NCBI GenBank assembly: GCA_040772885.1 | Contig: JAXGXF010000005.1 | Coordinates: 1 to 64,000, forward strand | Reading direction: 5' to 3' | DNA length: 64,000 bases | Origin: Pullichristensenella sp002068815 | GTDB taxonomy: Bacteria > Bacillota > Clostridia > Christensenellales > Aristaeellaceae | In this document: piece by piece, positions 24,209 to 32,002 of the stretch | Numbering within the stretch: position 1 is the stretch's first letter | How the letters are laid out: each line of letters starts with the position of its first letter | Notes under the pieces: generated by a model | Database searches by the model: none | Told to the model about the DNA's origin: nothing | What the model saw: only the letters and a program-made list of their open reading frames with translations | Position numbers and translations under genes: made by a program

Positions 24209-26074
24209 TCACCCGCGGTCCGCTTCCCCCATCCAACGGCGGATTTCCTCCAAAAACACCTGTCCGTACCGCGCGGCCTTGACCTCTCCCACGCCGGTTA
24301 CCCGAAGAAATTCCGCCGGGCTTCGGGGCTGCCTGGCGGCCATGTCCGCGAGTGTCGCGTTCGAAAAGACGATGTAGACCGGCACGTTTTCCGTCTGCGC
24401 CAATCGGGTGCGCAATGCCTTCAGCGCGGCGAGCAGACCCTCGTCCGCCGCCTGCTTCGGCGCGGCGGCGGGCGCCTTTCGGGAAGGGGCGGGCTCTTTG
24501 CGCGGAGCTTGCTTTCTTCGGATATACGCGACCTTTTCCCCGCAAAAGAGCACCTGCTTCGTCCTGCCGGTCGTGCGCAGCACCGGGTATTCGTCGCCCG
24601 TCAGGGTCAGGTAGCCCTCGCGCACGAGGCAGTCGATATACTCCCTGATCCGGGGGCGGTCGGCGTCGCGCAAGATGCCGTAGGTCGGCAATTTGTCGAG
24701 GCCCAGCTGCATCACGCGCCTCTCCTTGCTGCCGTGGAGCGTGCGGACAATCAGCGTCAGGCCGAGGCCGCACGCGTACTTTTTCTCCACGCGCGCGACG
24801 CAGGAGAGTATTTTCTGCGCCTCGACGGTGATGTCCTCCCGCACCGCTTCCCCGGCGCAGTTGCCGCAGTTGCCGCAGTCGGTTGCGGCGCTCTCGCCGA
24901 AGTAATGGAGCAGACAGGCGCGCAGGCAGCCGGTCGCCCTGCAATAGGCGATCATCCGGTTCAGCCGCTCGAGGTCCCTTTTCCGGACGAGCTCCCGCTC
25001 CTCCCCGGAAAGCCCCTCGTTTTCCTCGGCGTTGTTGATGAGAAACTTCGCCGTCCGCACATCGCCGGCGGAAAAGAGCAGCGCGCAGAAGGCCCTTTCC
25101 CCGTCCCGCCCGGCGCGGCCGGCCTCCTGATAGTAGCTCTCGATGTCCTTCGGCATATTGTAGTGCACGACGAAGCCGACGTTGGATTTGTCGATCCCCA
25201 TGCCGAAGGCGTTTGTGGCGACCATGACCCGCGATCTGTCGTGGACGAAGTCCTCCTGATTTTGCCTCCGCTCCGCGTCCTCGAGCCCCGCGTGATACCG
25301 CGTGGCGGAGACGCCGCCTTTCCGCAGGCGATCGCAGACCGACTCCACCGCCTTTCGGGTGGCGCAATAGACGATGCCGCTTTGACCCGGCCGTCCGGCG
25401 AGAAACGCCCGCAGCCAGGCGTCCTTGCTTTGGGGCTGCAGCACCTCGAAATAGAGGTTGGGCCGGTCGAAGCCGGTGGAGACGGCAAGAGGGTTTTGCA
25501 GCTGCAGCAGCTCTTCGATGTCGGCCTTCACCGCCGCGGTCGCGGTCGCGGTAAAGGCGCCGACGACCGGGCGCCGGGGAAGGGAGGCCGCGAACTCCGC
25601 GATCTTCAGATAGCTGGGGCGAAAATCCTGCCCCCACTGGGAGACGCAGTGGGCCTCGTCCACCGCCAGAAGCGATATCTCCGCCTCCCCGGCAAACCGG
25701 AGGAAGTCCGCGGTGGACAGCCGCTCCGGCGCCACATAGAGGATTTTGTAGGCGCCGCCCCCGGCCAGGCGATACACCTCGCGGTATTGCTCCGGCGAGA
25801 GCGAGGAGTTGATGTAGGCGGAGGGGATTCCGCTCTGGGAAAGCGCGGCCACCTGGTCCTTCATCAGCGAAATCAGCGGCGAAATCACCACGGTGAGCCC
25901 CGGCAGCATGAGCGCGGGCAGCTGATAGCAGATCGACTTGCCGGCCCCGGTCGGCATGACCCCCAGCGCGTCGCGGCCCGCCAGCAGCGCGTCGATCAGC
26001 GCCTCCTGCCCCGGCCGGAACTCGGCGTGGCCGAAATACCGCTTGAGCACCTTTGCCTTGTCTATGGGGAACAC
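24209..26074 (-). CDS. recQ: ATP-dependent DNA helicase RecQ
   Basis: 3'-5' helicase acting in recombination and fork repair, 621 residues. Motifs: 0 FRPGQEALI, I MPTGAGKS, II LAVDEAHCVSQWGQDFRP, III FTATAT, V VMVATNAFGMGIDKSNV, VI YYQEAGRAGRDG. A zinc-binding RQC region follows with CRATGCLRACLLHYFGE and DCGNCGNC, then a winged helix, a basic Ala/Pro/Lys linker, and a C-terminal HRDC domain (about 535-610, VPVYIVFSNATLADMAARQP). Start is GTG; a GGAC site is weak. Complete. Confidence 0.95.
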   Translation of the reverse strand: MFPIDKAKVLKRYFGHAEFRPGQEALIDALLAGRDALGVMPTGAGKSICYQLPALMLPGLTVVISPLISLMKDQVAALSQSGIPSAYINSSLSPEQYREVYRLAGGGAYKILYVAPERLSTADFLRFAGEAEISLLAVDEAHCVSQWGQDFRPSYLKIAEFAASLPRRPVVGAFTATATAAVKADIEELLQLQNPLAVSTGFDRPNLYFEVLQPQSKDAWLRAFLAGRPGQSGIVYCATRKAVESVCDRLRKGGVSATRYHAGLEDAERRQNQEDFVHDRSRVMVATNAFGMGIDKSNVGFVVHYNMPKDIESYYQEAGRAGRDGERAFCALLFSAGDVRTAKFLINNAEENEGLSGEERELVRKRDLERLNRMIAYCRATGCLRACLLHYFGESAATDCGNCGNCAGEAVREDITVEAQKILSCVARVEKKYACGLGLTLIVRTLHGSKERRVMQLGLDKLPTYGILRDADRPRIREYIDCLVREGYLTLTGDEYPVLRTTGRTKQVLFCGEKVAYIRRKQAPRKEPAPSRKAPAAAPKQAADEGLLAALKALRTRLAQTENVPVYIVFSNATLADMAARQPRSPAEFLRVTGVGEVKAARYGQVFLEEIRRWMGEADRG

Positions 26075-26109
26075 CGTCCTTGCCTGAAAAGCGCGTGATA
26101 ACTTAACAA

Positions 26110-26138
26110 ATCATACCACCGAATCCGCAAAAAGTCCA
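26110..26138 (-). promoter_or_regulatory. Promoter of recQ
   Basis: Minus strand: TGGACT (26133-26138), 17-base spacer, TATGAT (26110-26115). Confidence 0.6.
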
Positions 26139-26144
26139 TATGTG

Positions 26145-26174
26145 TTGACAGCGCGGATGCGAGAGCGGTAGAAT
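26145..26174 (+). promoter_or_regulatory. Promoter of the tail-anchored exported protein gene
   Basis: TTGACA (26145-26150), 18-base spacer, TAGAAT (26169-26174), about 60 bases before the GTG start. Confidence 0.7.
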
Positions 26175-26235
26175 ATGGCTGCGGCGCATGTTCGAATATG
26201 CGAAAAAAGACAGGGGCATGACGGGAGGGAATTGC

Positions 26236-26691
26236 GTGCCGAGTCCGAATAAGATCGCGAAGGCAATCGTTCCATGTCTCTTGATGCTGCTCGGTTTTGA
26301 GAATGCCCTTGCCGCGTACAGCCCTTTCGAAGTGCGCCGCATACAGGATTTGGTGGGGCAGTACACCATACAGTCCGTCGCCGAAATTTCGCAGGGCGTC
26401 GACATCGGCGTTACGGATGCGAGCACTTCCAATATGTCCGCGATCAGGAGCGCCATCGAGCGAATGGGGATCAGTCCGGACGCCGTCTCCTTTCATCATG
26501 AATCCGCCATTCGGGACAATCCGTGGTACATAGACTATGCCCAGGATAAAGGCGGTTCGGGCGACGAATCGCTGCCGTTGTACCTGCTCGGCGGATTGGC
26601 GGCTCTGTCGGCAGCCGGCGCTCTCGTCGCGCGCAAAAGGCGATCGGCCCGCGGAACCGGCGGGCGCTTCAATTCCCGCACTCGACGCTGA
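26236..26691 (+). CDS. Hypothetical exported protein with C-terminal membrane anchor
   Basis: Not recognised. The 151-residue product has a signal peptide (IAKAIVPCLLMLLGFENALA), a 90-residue external region of polar sequence, and a C-terminal segment LPLYLLGGLAALSAAGALVA followed by RKRRSARG. The arrangement mimics a sortase substrate (LP-motif, hydrophobic stretch, basic tail) but the motif is LPLYL rather than LPxTG, so simple membrane anchoring is as likely. GGGAGGG at 26223-26229 selects GTG 26236. The 3' end overlaps the convergent ABC ATPase gene by 23 bases. Confidence 0.65.
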   Translation: MPSPNKIAKAIVPCLLMLLGFENALAAYSPFEVRRIQDLVGQYTIQSVAEISQGVDIGVTDASTSNMSAIRSAIERMGISPDAVSFHHESAIRDNPWYIDYAQDKGGSGDESLPLYLLGGLAALSAAGALVARKRRSARGTGGRFNSRTRR

Positions 26692-27442
26692 TCTCGTTGA
26701 ATATCTTCAGCACGTCGTCGATCGAGAGGCCCCTCTTCTCCTCGCCCGAGCGGTCGAGCACGATGCCGCCCTGGTGCATCATCAGTATCCGGCCGCCGTA
26801 CTCGAGCGCGTAGCGCAGGTTGTGCGTGACCATCAGCGCGGTCAGCTTCTTCTCGCGGACGATGCGGTCGGTCAGCCGCATGATGACCTCGGCGGTCTTG
26901 GGGTCCAATGCGGCGGTGTGCTCGTCGAGGATCAGAAAGCGTATCGGCGTCATCGCGGACATGATCAGAGACAGCGCCTGCCGCTGCCCGCCGGAGAGGC
27001 TTCCGACGCGCGCGTTCAGCATGTTCTCGAGGCCCAGACCGAGCGGGGCGAGCAGCTCGCGGTAGCGGCCGATCCTGCGCTTGTCGGTGCCGAAGCGCAG
27101 GTTGTAGGGCTTCCCCTTGTTGTCGGCGAGCGACAGGTTCTCCAAGATCGTCATCGAGCCGCAGGTGCCCATCGCGGGGTTCTGGTAGACGCGGCCCATG
27201 AGCCGGGCGCGCACGTGCTCGCGCTCGCGCGTGATGTCGCGGCCCTCGAGCAGGATGCTTCCGCCGTCCGCGGGGATCGAGCCGCAGAGTATGTTCAGCA
27301 TGCTCGTCTTTCCGGAGCCGTTCGAGCCGACGACCGACACGAACTGGCCCTCGGGCACCGACAGATTGAAGTCCTCGAACAGGCAGAGCTCGCGGACGGT
27401 GCCGGGGTTGTAGACCTTGCGAACGCCCAGCATCTCAAGCAT
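26669..27442 (-). CDS. ABC transporter ATP-binding protein, TrpZ-like
   Basis: Single-domain ABC ATPase, 257 residues, of the type linked with ABC_sub_bind (DUF534) receptors. Walker A is GSNGSGKT, Q-loop YQNPAMGTC, signature LSGGQRQAL, Walker B FLILDEHTAALD and the switch His in LMVTHNLRYAL. It overlaps the permease gene by eight bases. Because the operon is preceded by a T-box with a Trp specifier, tryptophan or a precursor is the probable solute. Intact. Confidence 0.88.
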   Translation of the reverse strand: MLEMLGVRKVYNPGTVRELCLFEDFNLSVPEGQFVSVVGSNGSGKTSMLNILCGSIPADGGSILLEGRDITREREHVRARLMGRVYQNPAMGTCGSMTILENLSLADNKGKPYNLRFGTDKRRIGRYRELLAPLGLGLENMLNARVGSLSGGQRQALSLIMSAMTPIRFLILDEHTAALDPKTAEVIMRLTDRIVREKKLTALMVTHNLRYALEYGGRILMMHQGGIVLDRSGEEKRGLSIDDVLKIFNEISVECGN

Positions 27443-28373
27443 TTTGCTTCGCCCTCCTCTCCTTTTTCAGAAGCCCCGCGGAGAGGATCAGCAGGAACAG
27501 CACCGCCGTGATCAGCTTTAAGTCGCTCGCGCCCATGCCGCAGGCGATCGCGAACGATACGCACATCTTGTAGACGACCGCGCCGACGACGACGGCGGTC
27601 GTGCTCCTGACAAACGAGAGCCTCCTGAACAGGCTCACGCCGATGATGACGCTCGCAAGGCCCAGCACCATCGCGCCGGTGCCCATCGAGATTTCGAACA
27701 TCCGCTGGTGCTGGCAGAGTACCGCGCCGGACAGCGCCGCGAAGCCGTTCGCGATCATGAGGCCGATGATCTTGACGCGCCCCTTGTCGCAGGCGAGCGA
27801 GGTCACGACGCGCTCGTTGTCGCCGACCGCGCGCAGGAGGTATCCCGCCTTCGTCTTGAGAAACAGGTCGAGCAGCGCCTTCATGCAAAGCACGATCAGG
27901 AGCAGCAGCGCAAGCGTCCCGAACTCGCCGGCGGCTCTGTCCAGAAAGCCCGCGAGCGCGTTGTTCTGAAACAGCGTCGCCTCCTTGCGGCCGATCGTCA
28001 CGAGCGATTTTCCGGACGCGATGTGCAGATTGATCGAGTACAGCGCCGTCGCCATGATGATGCCGGAGAACAGGTCGCGAACCTTGAGCTTTACATGGAT
28101 GAGCCCGGTCAAGAGCCCCGCCGCCGCGCCGCCCGCGAGGGACGCGAGAAGCCCCAGCGCGGGGTGCGCGCCGGAGGCCACGATGGTCGTCGAGATCACG
28201 CCGCCCAGCGGAAACGTGCCGTCCACCGACAGGTCCGGGAAGTCGAGGATCGTGTAGGTGATGAGCACCCCCATCGCCAGCAGAGCGTAGATCAGCCCCT
28301 GCTCGAGCGTGCTCGGAAGGGCGTTTACGAAATTCGTCAGCAAGATTCCATCAACCTTTCCGCCGATTCCCAC
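27435..28373 (-). CDS. ABC transporter permease, TrpY-like
   Basis: Membrane component of the same importer, BPD_transp_2 family, up to 312 residues with about eight membrane segments. The family start LEQGLIYALLAMGVLITYTI and the block DLSVDGTFPLGG are typical of the DUF534-linked permeases; the cytoplasmic coupling region LRAVGDNERVVTSLACDKG is present. The GTG at 28373 gives the longest frame but has no ribosome site; TTG at 28343 is a possible alternative and matches relatives better. Confidence 0.87.
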   Translation of the reverse strand: MGIGGKVDGILLTNFVNALPSTLEQGLIYALLAMGVLITYTILDFPDLSVDGTFPLGGVISTTIVASGAHPALGLLASLAGGAAAGLLTGLIHVKLKVRDLFSGIIMATALYSINLHIASGKSLVTIGRKEATLFQNNALAGFLDRAAGEFGTLALLLLIVLCMKALLDLFLKTKAGYLLRAVGDNERVVTSLACDKGRVKIIGLMIANGFAALSGAVLCQHQRMFEISMGTGAMVLGLASVIIGVSLFRRLSFVRSTTAVVVGAVVYKMCVSFAIACGMGASDLKLITAVLFLLILSAGLLKKERRAKQNA

Positions 28374-28398
28374 CCGGCGGGCTCGCCCGCCGGGTGGG
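28369..28398 (-). terminator. Long GC hairpin between binding-protein and permease genes
   Basis: Fourteen-base perfect inverted repeat CCCACCCGGCGGGC/GCCCGCCGGGTGGG with a two-base centre and no T-run. Placed right after the binding-protein stop, as in the other ABC operons of the window. Confidence 0.6.
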
Positions 28399-28407
28399 GG
28401 AGGTTTG

Positions 28408-29352
28408 TCAGGCCATGTCGGTCGCGCGGTTCATCAGCTCTTCGGGGATCTGGACGCCGAGCGCCTCGCACGCGGCGGTGTTGACGTAGAGCGCCGATTC
28501 GAGGATCGTCTCAAACGGTATGTCGGAGGCGTTCTCGCCCCGGAGCACGCGCGCGGCCATGTGCCCGGTCTGCACGCCCAGCGCGAAGTAATCCAGCCCC
28601 TCGGCGGCGACGCAGCCGAGCGCCACCTGCTCGATTTCGCTGCCGAACACCGGGATGCCCGCCTTGTCGGTCGCGTCGAGCACGACGTCGAGATACTGGA
28701 CGACCGTGTTGTCGGTCAGCATCGTCAGGCAGTCGACCTGCGGGAGGAGCTGCGGCAGCGCCAGCGCGATGTCCTGCCCGGCGGTGATGCCGGATTCGAC
28801 GATCTGGAAGCCGTACTGGGAGGCGAGTGCCTTGTACGCCGCGAGCTGCACCTGGCTGTTCGTCTCGCCGACGGTGTAGAGGATGCCGATGTTCTTCGCG
28901 TCCGGCAGCATCGCGCGGATCGTCTGAAGCTGCTTTTCGACCGGAAGCTGGTCGCTCGTGCCGGTGACGTTGCCCTCGCCGAGCCCGGACTCGTTGGGCG
29001 CCGAGACCGCGGTGAAGATCACGGGGATTTTGTCCTCGGCGGCGTTGAACGCGCACACGGCCATCGGGGTCGCGATCGCGCAGATCATGTCGAGGTCGTT
29101 CGCGACGAAGTTCGAGGCGATCGTGGCGGCGATGCCCATGTCGGCCTGCGCGTTCTGGAAGTCGACGGTCAGATTGTCGCCCTCGACGAAGCCCTCTTCC
29201 TTCAGGCCCTCCAGAAAGCCGTTGCGGCAGTTGTCGAGCGAGCCGTGTTCGGCGAACTGCGCGATGCCGATTTCGTAGGCGGTCGTCTCCGCGAGCGCGG
29301 ACATGGTCAGAAGGAGCGCCAGGGTCAGGATCAGGGATGCGAGCTTCTTCAT
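28408..29352 (-). CDS. ABC transporter substrate-binding protein (ABC_sub_bind/DUF534), TrpX-like
   Basis: Receptor of the importer, 314 residues with a signal peptide (MKKLASLILTLALLLTMSALA). Family blocks: YEIGIAQFAEHGSLDNCRNG, DNLTVDFQNAQADM, SNFVANDLDMICAIATPMA, PVIFTAVSAPNESGL and KNIGILYTVGETNSQVQ. The start at 29352 is taken from the signal peptide. It is the first gene after a T-box leader with a TGG specifier. Known relatives named TrpX are controlled by Trp T-boxes, so tryptophan uptake is the leading reading. Confidence 0.9.
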   Translation of the reverse strand: MKKLASLILTLALLLTMSALAETTAYEIGIAQFAEHGSLDNCRNGFLEGLKEEGFVEGDNLTVDFQNAQADMGIAATIASNFVANDLDMICAIATPMAVCAFNAAEDKIPVIFTAVSAPNESGLGEGNVTGTSDQLPVEKQLQTIRAMLPDAKNIGILYTVGETNSQVQLAAYKALASQYGFQIVESGITAGQDIALALPQLLPQVDCLTMLTDNTVVQYLDVVLDATDKAGIPVFGSEIEQVALGCVAAEGLDYFALGVQTGHMAARVLRGENASDIPFETILESALYVNTAACEALGVQIPEELMNRATDMA

Positions 29353-29405
29353 TGGGTTTTCCTCCTCAAAATAAATTTTGATGGAAGATCGCTGAGTCCG
29401 GCAAA

Positions 29406-29654
29406 CAAAAACGCCCCAAGCAATGCTGCTTGAGACGGTTGCCCGCGGTGCCACTCAACTTGGTCTTTCGACCCTCTTGTTCCATGTGCCATCACACATG
29501 CCGCCATGATAACGGGCGCGGATCCCGTCGTCCCCTACTTCGGTTCAGGAACACCCTCGGAAGCCCATTCCCCGGACGGTTCCGCGCCGCGATCCCACCA
29601 CCCGCGGCTCTCTTGGACGGACGCCATTCCGCGTACTACTCTTCCTCAACGGTT
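29406..29654 (-). promoter_or_regulatory. T-box leader with TGG (Trp) specifier upstream of trpX-like operon
   Basis: Minus-strand leader with the T-box landmarks in order: GAGGAAGAGTAGTAC of stem I, AGAGAG with GGTGGTGGGA, specifier region GGAATGGGCTTCCGAGG in which the codon after GAA is TGG (29565-29567), the T-box TTGAGTGGCACCGCGGG (about 29443-29458), and a terminator CGTCTCAAGCA/TGCTTGGGGCG followed by five T residues (29407-29437). Uncharged tRNA-Trp would pair with the specifier and the T-box bulge to favour antitermination. Spans about 250 bases of otherwise gene-free DNA. Confidence 0.9.
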
Positions 29655-29660
29655 TCGCTT

Positions 29661-29689
29661 ATGATAGCGCGTCCGGCCGCGCTTGTCAA
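29661..29689 (-). promoter_or_regulatory. Promoter of the T-box leader
   Basis: Minus strand: TTGACA (29684-29689), 17-base spacer, TATCAT (29661-29666). Confidence 0.75.
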
Positions 29690-29888
29690 CCCCTTTTTCG
29701 CGGATTTTTCAAAAAATGTCGCTTCGTCGGGATGGCGTCGGCGGCGCCGAGGCATGTTAAATTTCCGTCGGTGACAAAGGCACCGACATTTTGCGCGTTA
29801 GATGTTAAACTCCCCTGGGTAAAGTAAAACCAGAAAAGCGCGCGGAGTCCCGCGCGGGTTTCCGGCCATTCAGAAGGGAGAAAAATCT

Positions 29889-30869
29889 ATGAAAAAGTTT
29901 CGTTTCCTGACCCTGGCGCTCGCCGTGCTCCTGATGCTGTCCGCGTGCAACGTGGTGGCGGAGGCGGCCGACTACAAGACCGGCTACGCGGTCCTCACCA
30001 CCGTCGGAAGCTCGACCTCCGCGACCGCCGAAGCGGACGGCAAGGCGGCGATCAACGTCGTATTCGTGGGCGTGCTGCTCGACGAGGCGGGCAAGATCGC
30101 CGAGTGCAAGATCGACTACATCCCGGCCGCGATTACCTTCACCGCGGAGGGGAAGATTTCTTCCGACCCCACGGCGCCGGTCCAGTCCAAGCAGGAGCTC
30201 GGGTTTGACTACGGCATGAAGAAGGCCTCGGGCATCGGCAAGGAGTGGTTCGAGCAGGCGGACGCGCTGGCGGCGTATGTCGTCGGCAAGACCGGCCAGG
30301 AAGTGCTCCAGATCCCGCTCACGCAGGGCAACACCGCCGCCGACCAGGACCTTATCGCGTCCGTCACGATCAAGATCAACCCGTATATCGAGGGGATCGC
30401 GAAGGCGTGCGAGAACGCCAAGGAGATGGGCGCGAAGGCCGGTGACGGCCTCTCGATCGGCTCCGTCACGAGCGCCGCGGCCTCGAAGGACGCCGCCGCC
30501 GACGCCGCCGGCGAGGCCGCGATCAGCTCCACGTTCGCCGTCGTCACGAAGGACGGAAACGGCGTCATCACGAGCTGCGTGCTCGATGCCCTGAACGCCT
30601 CCGTCAAGTTCGACGCCAAGGGGCAGATCACCTCCGACCTGACGCAGCCGATCGCCTCGAAGAACGTGCTCGGCGACGCCTACGGCATGCGCGGCAGCTC
30701 GAAGCTCGGCCTCGAGTGGAACGAGCAGGCCGCGAACTTCGCGAAGCTGACCGTCGGCAAGAACCGCGACCAGATTCTCGGCATGGACCTCGCCGGCGCG
30801 GACGTCGTGTCCTCCGCGACGATCCACACGAACGAGTTTGTGGCGGCGATTGCAAAGGCTCTCGGTTAG
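29889..30869 (+). CDS. Two-domain lipoprotein next to ApbE, possible flavoprotein
   Basis: A 326-residue lipoprotein with the lipobox LSAC (Cys20). It consists of two repeated domains of about 140 residues. Both contain an alanine-rich first strand, a GKI/GQI-(S/T)-SD-(P/L)-T element, a QSKQELG/ASKNVLG element, a GKEWFEQADALAAYVVGKT-like helix and a final strand; the first ends ASVTIKINPYIEGI, the second SSATIHTNEFVAAI. The latter resembles the (S/T)GA(T/S) site that ApbE flavinylates in FMN-binding domains, with Ser for Gly. With apbE 81 bases downstream, a role as an extracytoplasmic flavin carrier is plausible but unproven. Confidence 0.75.
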   Translation: MKKFRFLTLALAVLLMLSACNVVAEAADYKTGYAVLTTVGSSTSATAEADGKAAINVVFVGVLLDEAGKIAECKIDYIPAAITFTAEGKISSDPTAPVQSKQELGFDYGMKKASGIGKEWFEQADALAAYVVGKTGQEVLQIPLTQGNTAADQDLIASVTIKINPYIEGIAKACENAKEMGAKAGDGLSIGSVTSAAASKDAAADAAGEAAISSTFAVVTKDGNGVITSCVLDALNASVKFDAKGQITSDLTQPIASKNVLGDAYGMRGSSKLGLEWNEQAANFAKLTVGKNRDQILGMDLAGADVVSSATIHTNEFVAAIAKALG

Positions 30870-30950
30870 GCGAAAACAGACGGAAAAACGACGGAAACGA
30901 TTGCGCCTTTCGCTTCGGCGGAGGGCGCAAACGATGGGGAGGCGGAGCAG

Positions 30951-31937
30951 ATGACGCGCCGTTTTATTCGCCCGCTCGCGCTGCTGCTCGTGCTCGCGGC
31001 GCTTATGCTGCCCGCGGGGGCGTCGCAGGGGGCGCCGATGGTCTCGAAATACGGGTTCTACCTCGACACGGTCGTCGCGATCTCCGCCTACGCCGACGAG
31101 GGGGTCGTCGCGGCCGCGCTGAAGCTCTGCGGCGACTACGAGGCGGTCCTCAGCAAGACCCGCGAGGGCAGCGACGTCTGGAACATCAACCACGCAGCCG
31201 GCGAGCCGGTCGAGGTGTCGGACGCGACAGTCGAGATACTGCGGCTCGCGCGGGAGATCGGCGACCGAACCGGCGGCGCGTTCGACATCACGATCGCGCC
31301 GGCGGTCGCGCTGTGGGACTTTTCCGGGGCGGGCGCGCGGCTGCCGGATGCGCAAAGGCTCCGCGAGGCCGCGGAGCGGATCGACTACCGCAAGGTGGAG
31401 ATCGACGGAAGCGCCGTCCGGCTGCCGGAGGGCATGCAGATCGACCTCGGCGGCATCGCGAAGGGGTACATCGCCGACCGCATCGCCGACTATCTGAGGC
31501 AGAGCGGCGTGACGAGCGCGCTTTTGAACCTCGGCGGAAACATCGTGACCGTCGGCGGCAAGCCCGGCGGCAGCTGGAAGGTCGGCGTACAGGACCCGTC
31601 GAGCGAGACCGGCGAGGCGAAGATCGCGATCCTCGCGAACGACGCGTCGGTCGTCACGAGCGGCGTCTACGAGCGCGGCTTCGACCTGAACGGCGTGCGC
31701 TACCACCACATATTGGACGCGGAGACGGGCTGGCCGGTGCAGAACGGGCTCGCCTCGGTCACGATCGTCGCGAGGGAGTCGGCGCTCGCGGACGCGCTGT
31801 CGACCGGCGTGTTCGCGCTGGGCCTCGAGGACGGCATGGCGCTCGTGGAGTCCATGGACGGCGTCGAGGCGATCTTCATCACGGACCGCGGGGAAGTGAT
31901 CTTCAGCTCCGGCGCGCGGCGCATGGTCGCCCGATAG
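30951..31937 (+). CDS. apbE: FAD:protein FMN transferase (ApbE)
   Basis: Transfers FMN from FAD to a Thr or Ser of extracytoplasmic proteins. The 328-residue protein has an N-terminal hydrophobic export or anchor segment (residues 5-24) and the family blocks LDTVVAISAYA, GGAFDITIAPAVALWDFS, the metal and FAD site QIDLGGIAKGYIADRI, LLNLGGNIVTVGGKPGG, YHHILDAETGWPV and ALADALSTGVFALGLEDG. GGGGAGGCGGAG precedes ATG 30951. Its natural partner is probably the upstream lipoprotein. Confidence 0.94.
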   Translation: MTRRFIRPLALLLVLAALMLPAGASQGAPMVSKYGFYLDTVVAISAYADEGVVAAALKLCGDYEAVLSKTREGSDVWNINHAAGEPVEVSDATVEILRLAREIGDRTGGAFDITIAPAVALWDFSGAGARLPDAQRLREAAERIDYRKVEIDGSAVRLPEGMQIDLGGIAKGYIADRIADYLRQSGVTSALLNLGGNIVTVGGKPGGSWKVGVQDPSSETGEAKIAILANDASVVTSGVYERGFDLNGVRYHHILDAETGWPVQNGLASVTIVARESALADALSTGVFALGLEDGMALVESMDGVEAIFITDRGEVIFSSGARRMVAR

Positions 31938-31954
31938 GAATTCCCCCAAAAAGC

Positions 31955-31996
31955 GCGAAGCCGCGGCGGATTTTTCCCGCCGCGGCTTCGCATTTT
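31955..31996. terminator. Bidirectional terminator between apbE and the LacI gene
   Basis: Fifteen-base-pair perfect stem GCGAAGCCGCGGCGG/CCGCCGCGGCTTCGC followed by ATTTTCG. It separates convergent genes. Confidence 0.8.
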
Positions 31997-32002
31997 CGTA
32001 TT

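Noticed and set aside
29700..29888. FMN riboswitch or other leader before the lipoprotein/apbE genes
   Set aside because: Small hairpins (for example GTCGGTG/CACCGAC at 29767-29787) are present, but none of the FMN riboswitch core blocks; the stretch is otherwise featureless.
29805..31949. A 714-codon minus-strand frame opposite the lipoprotein and apbE
   Set aside because: Same shadow pattern: biased residues, no motifs, opposite two well supported genes.
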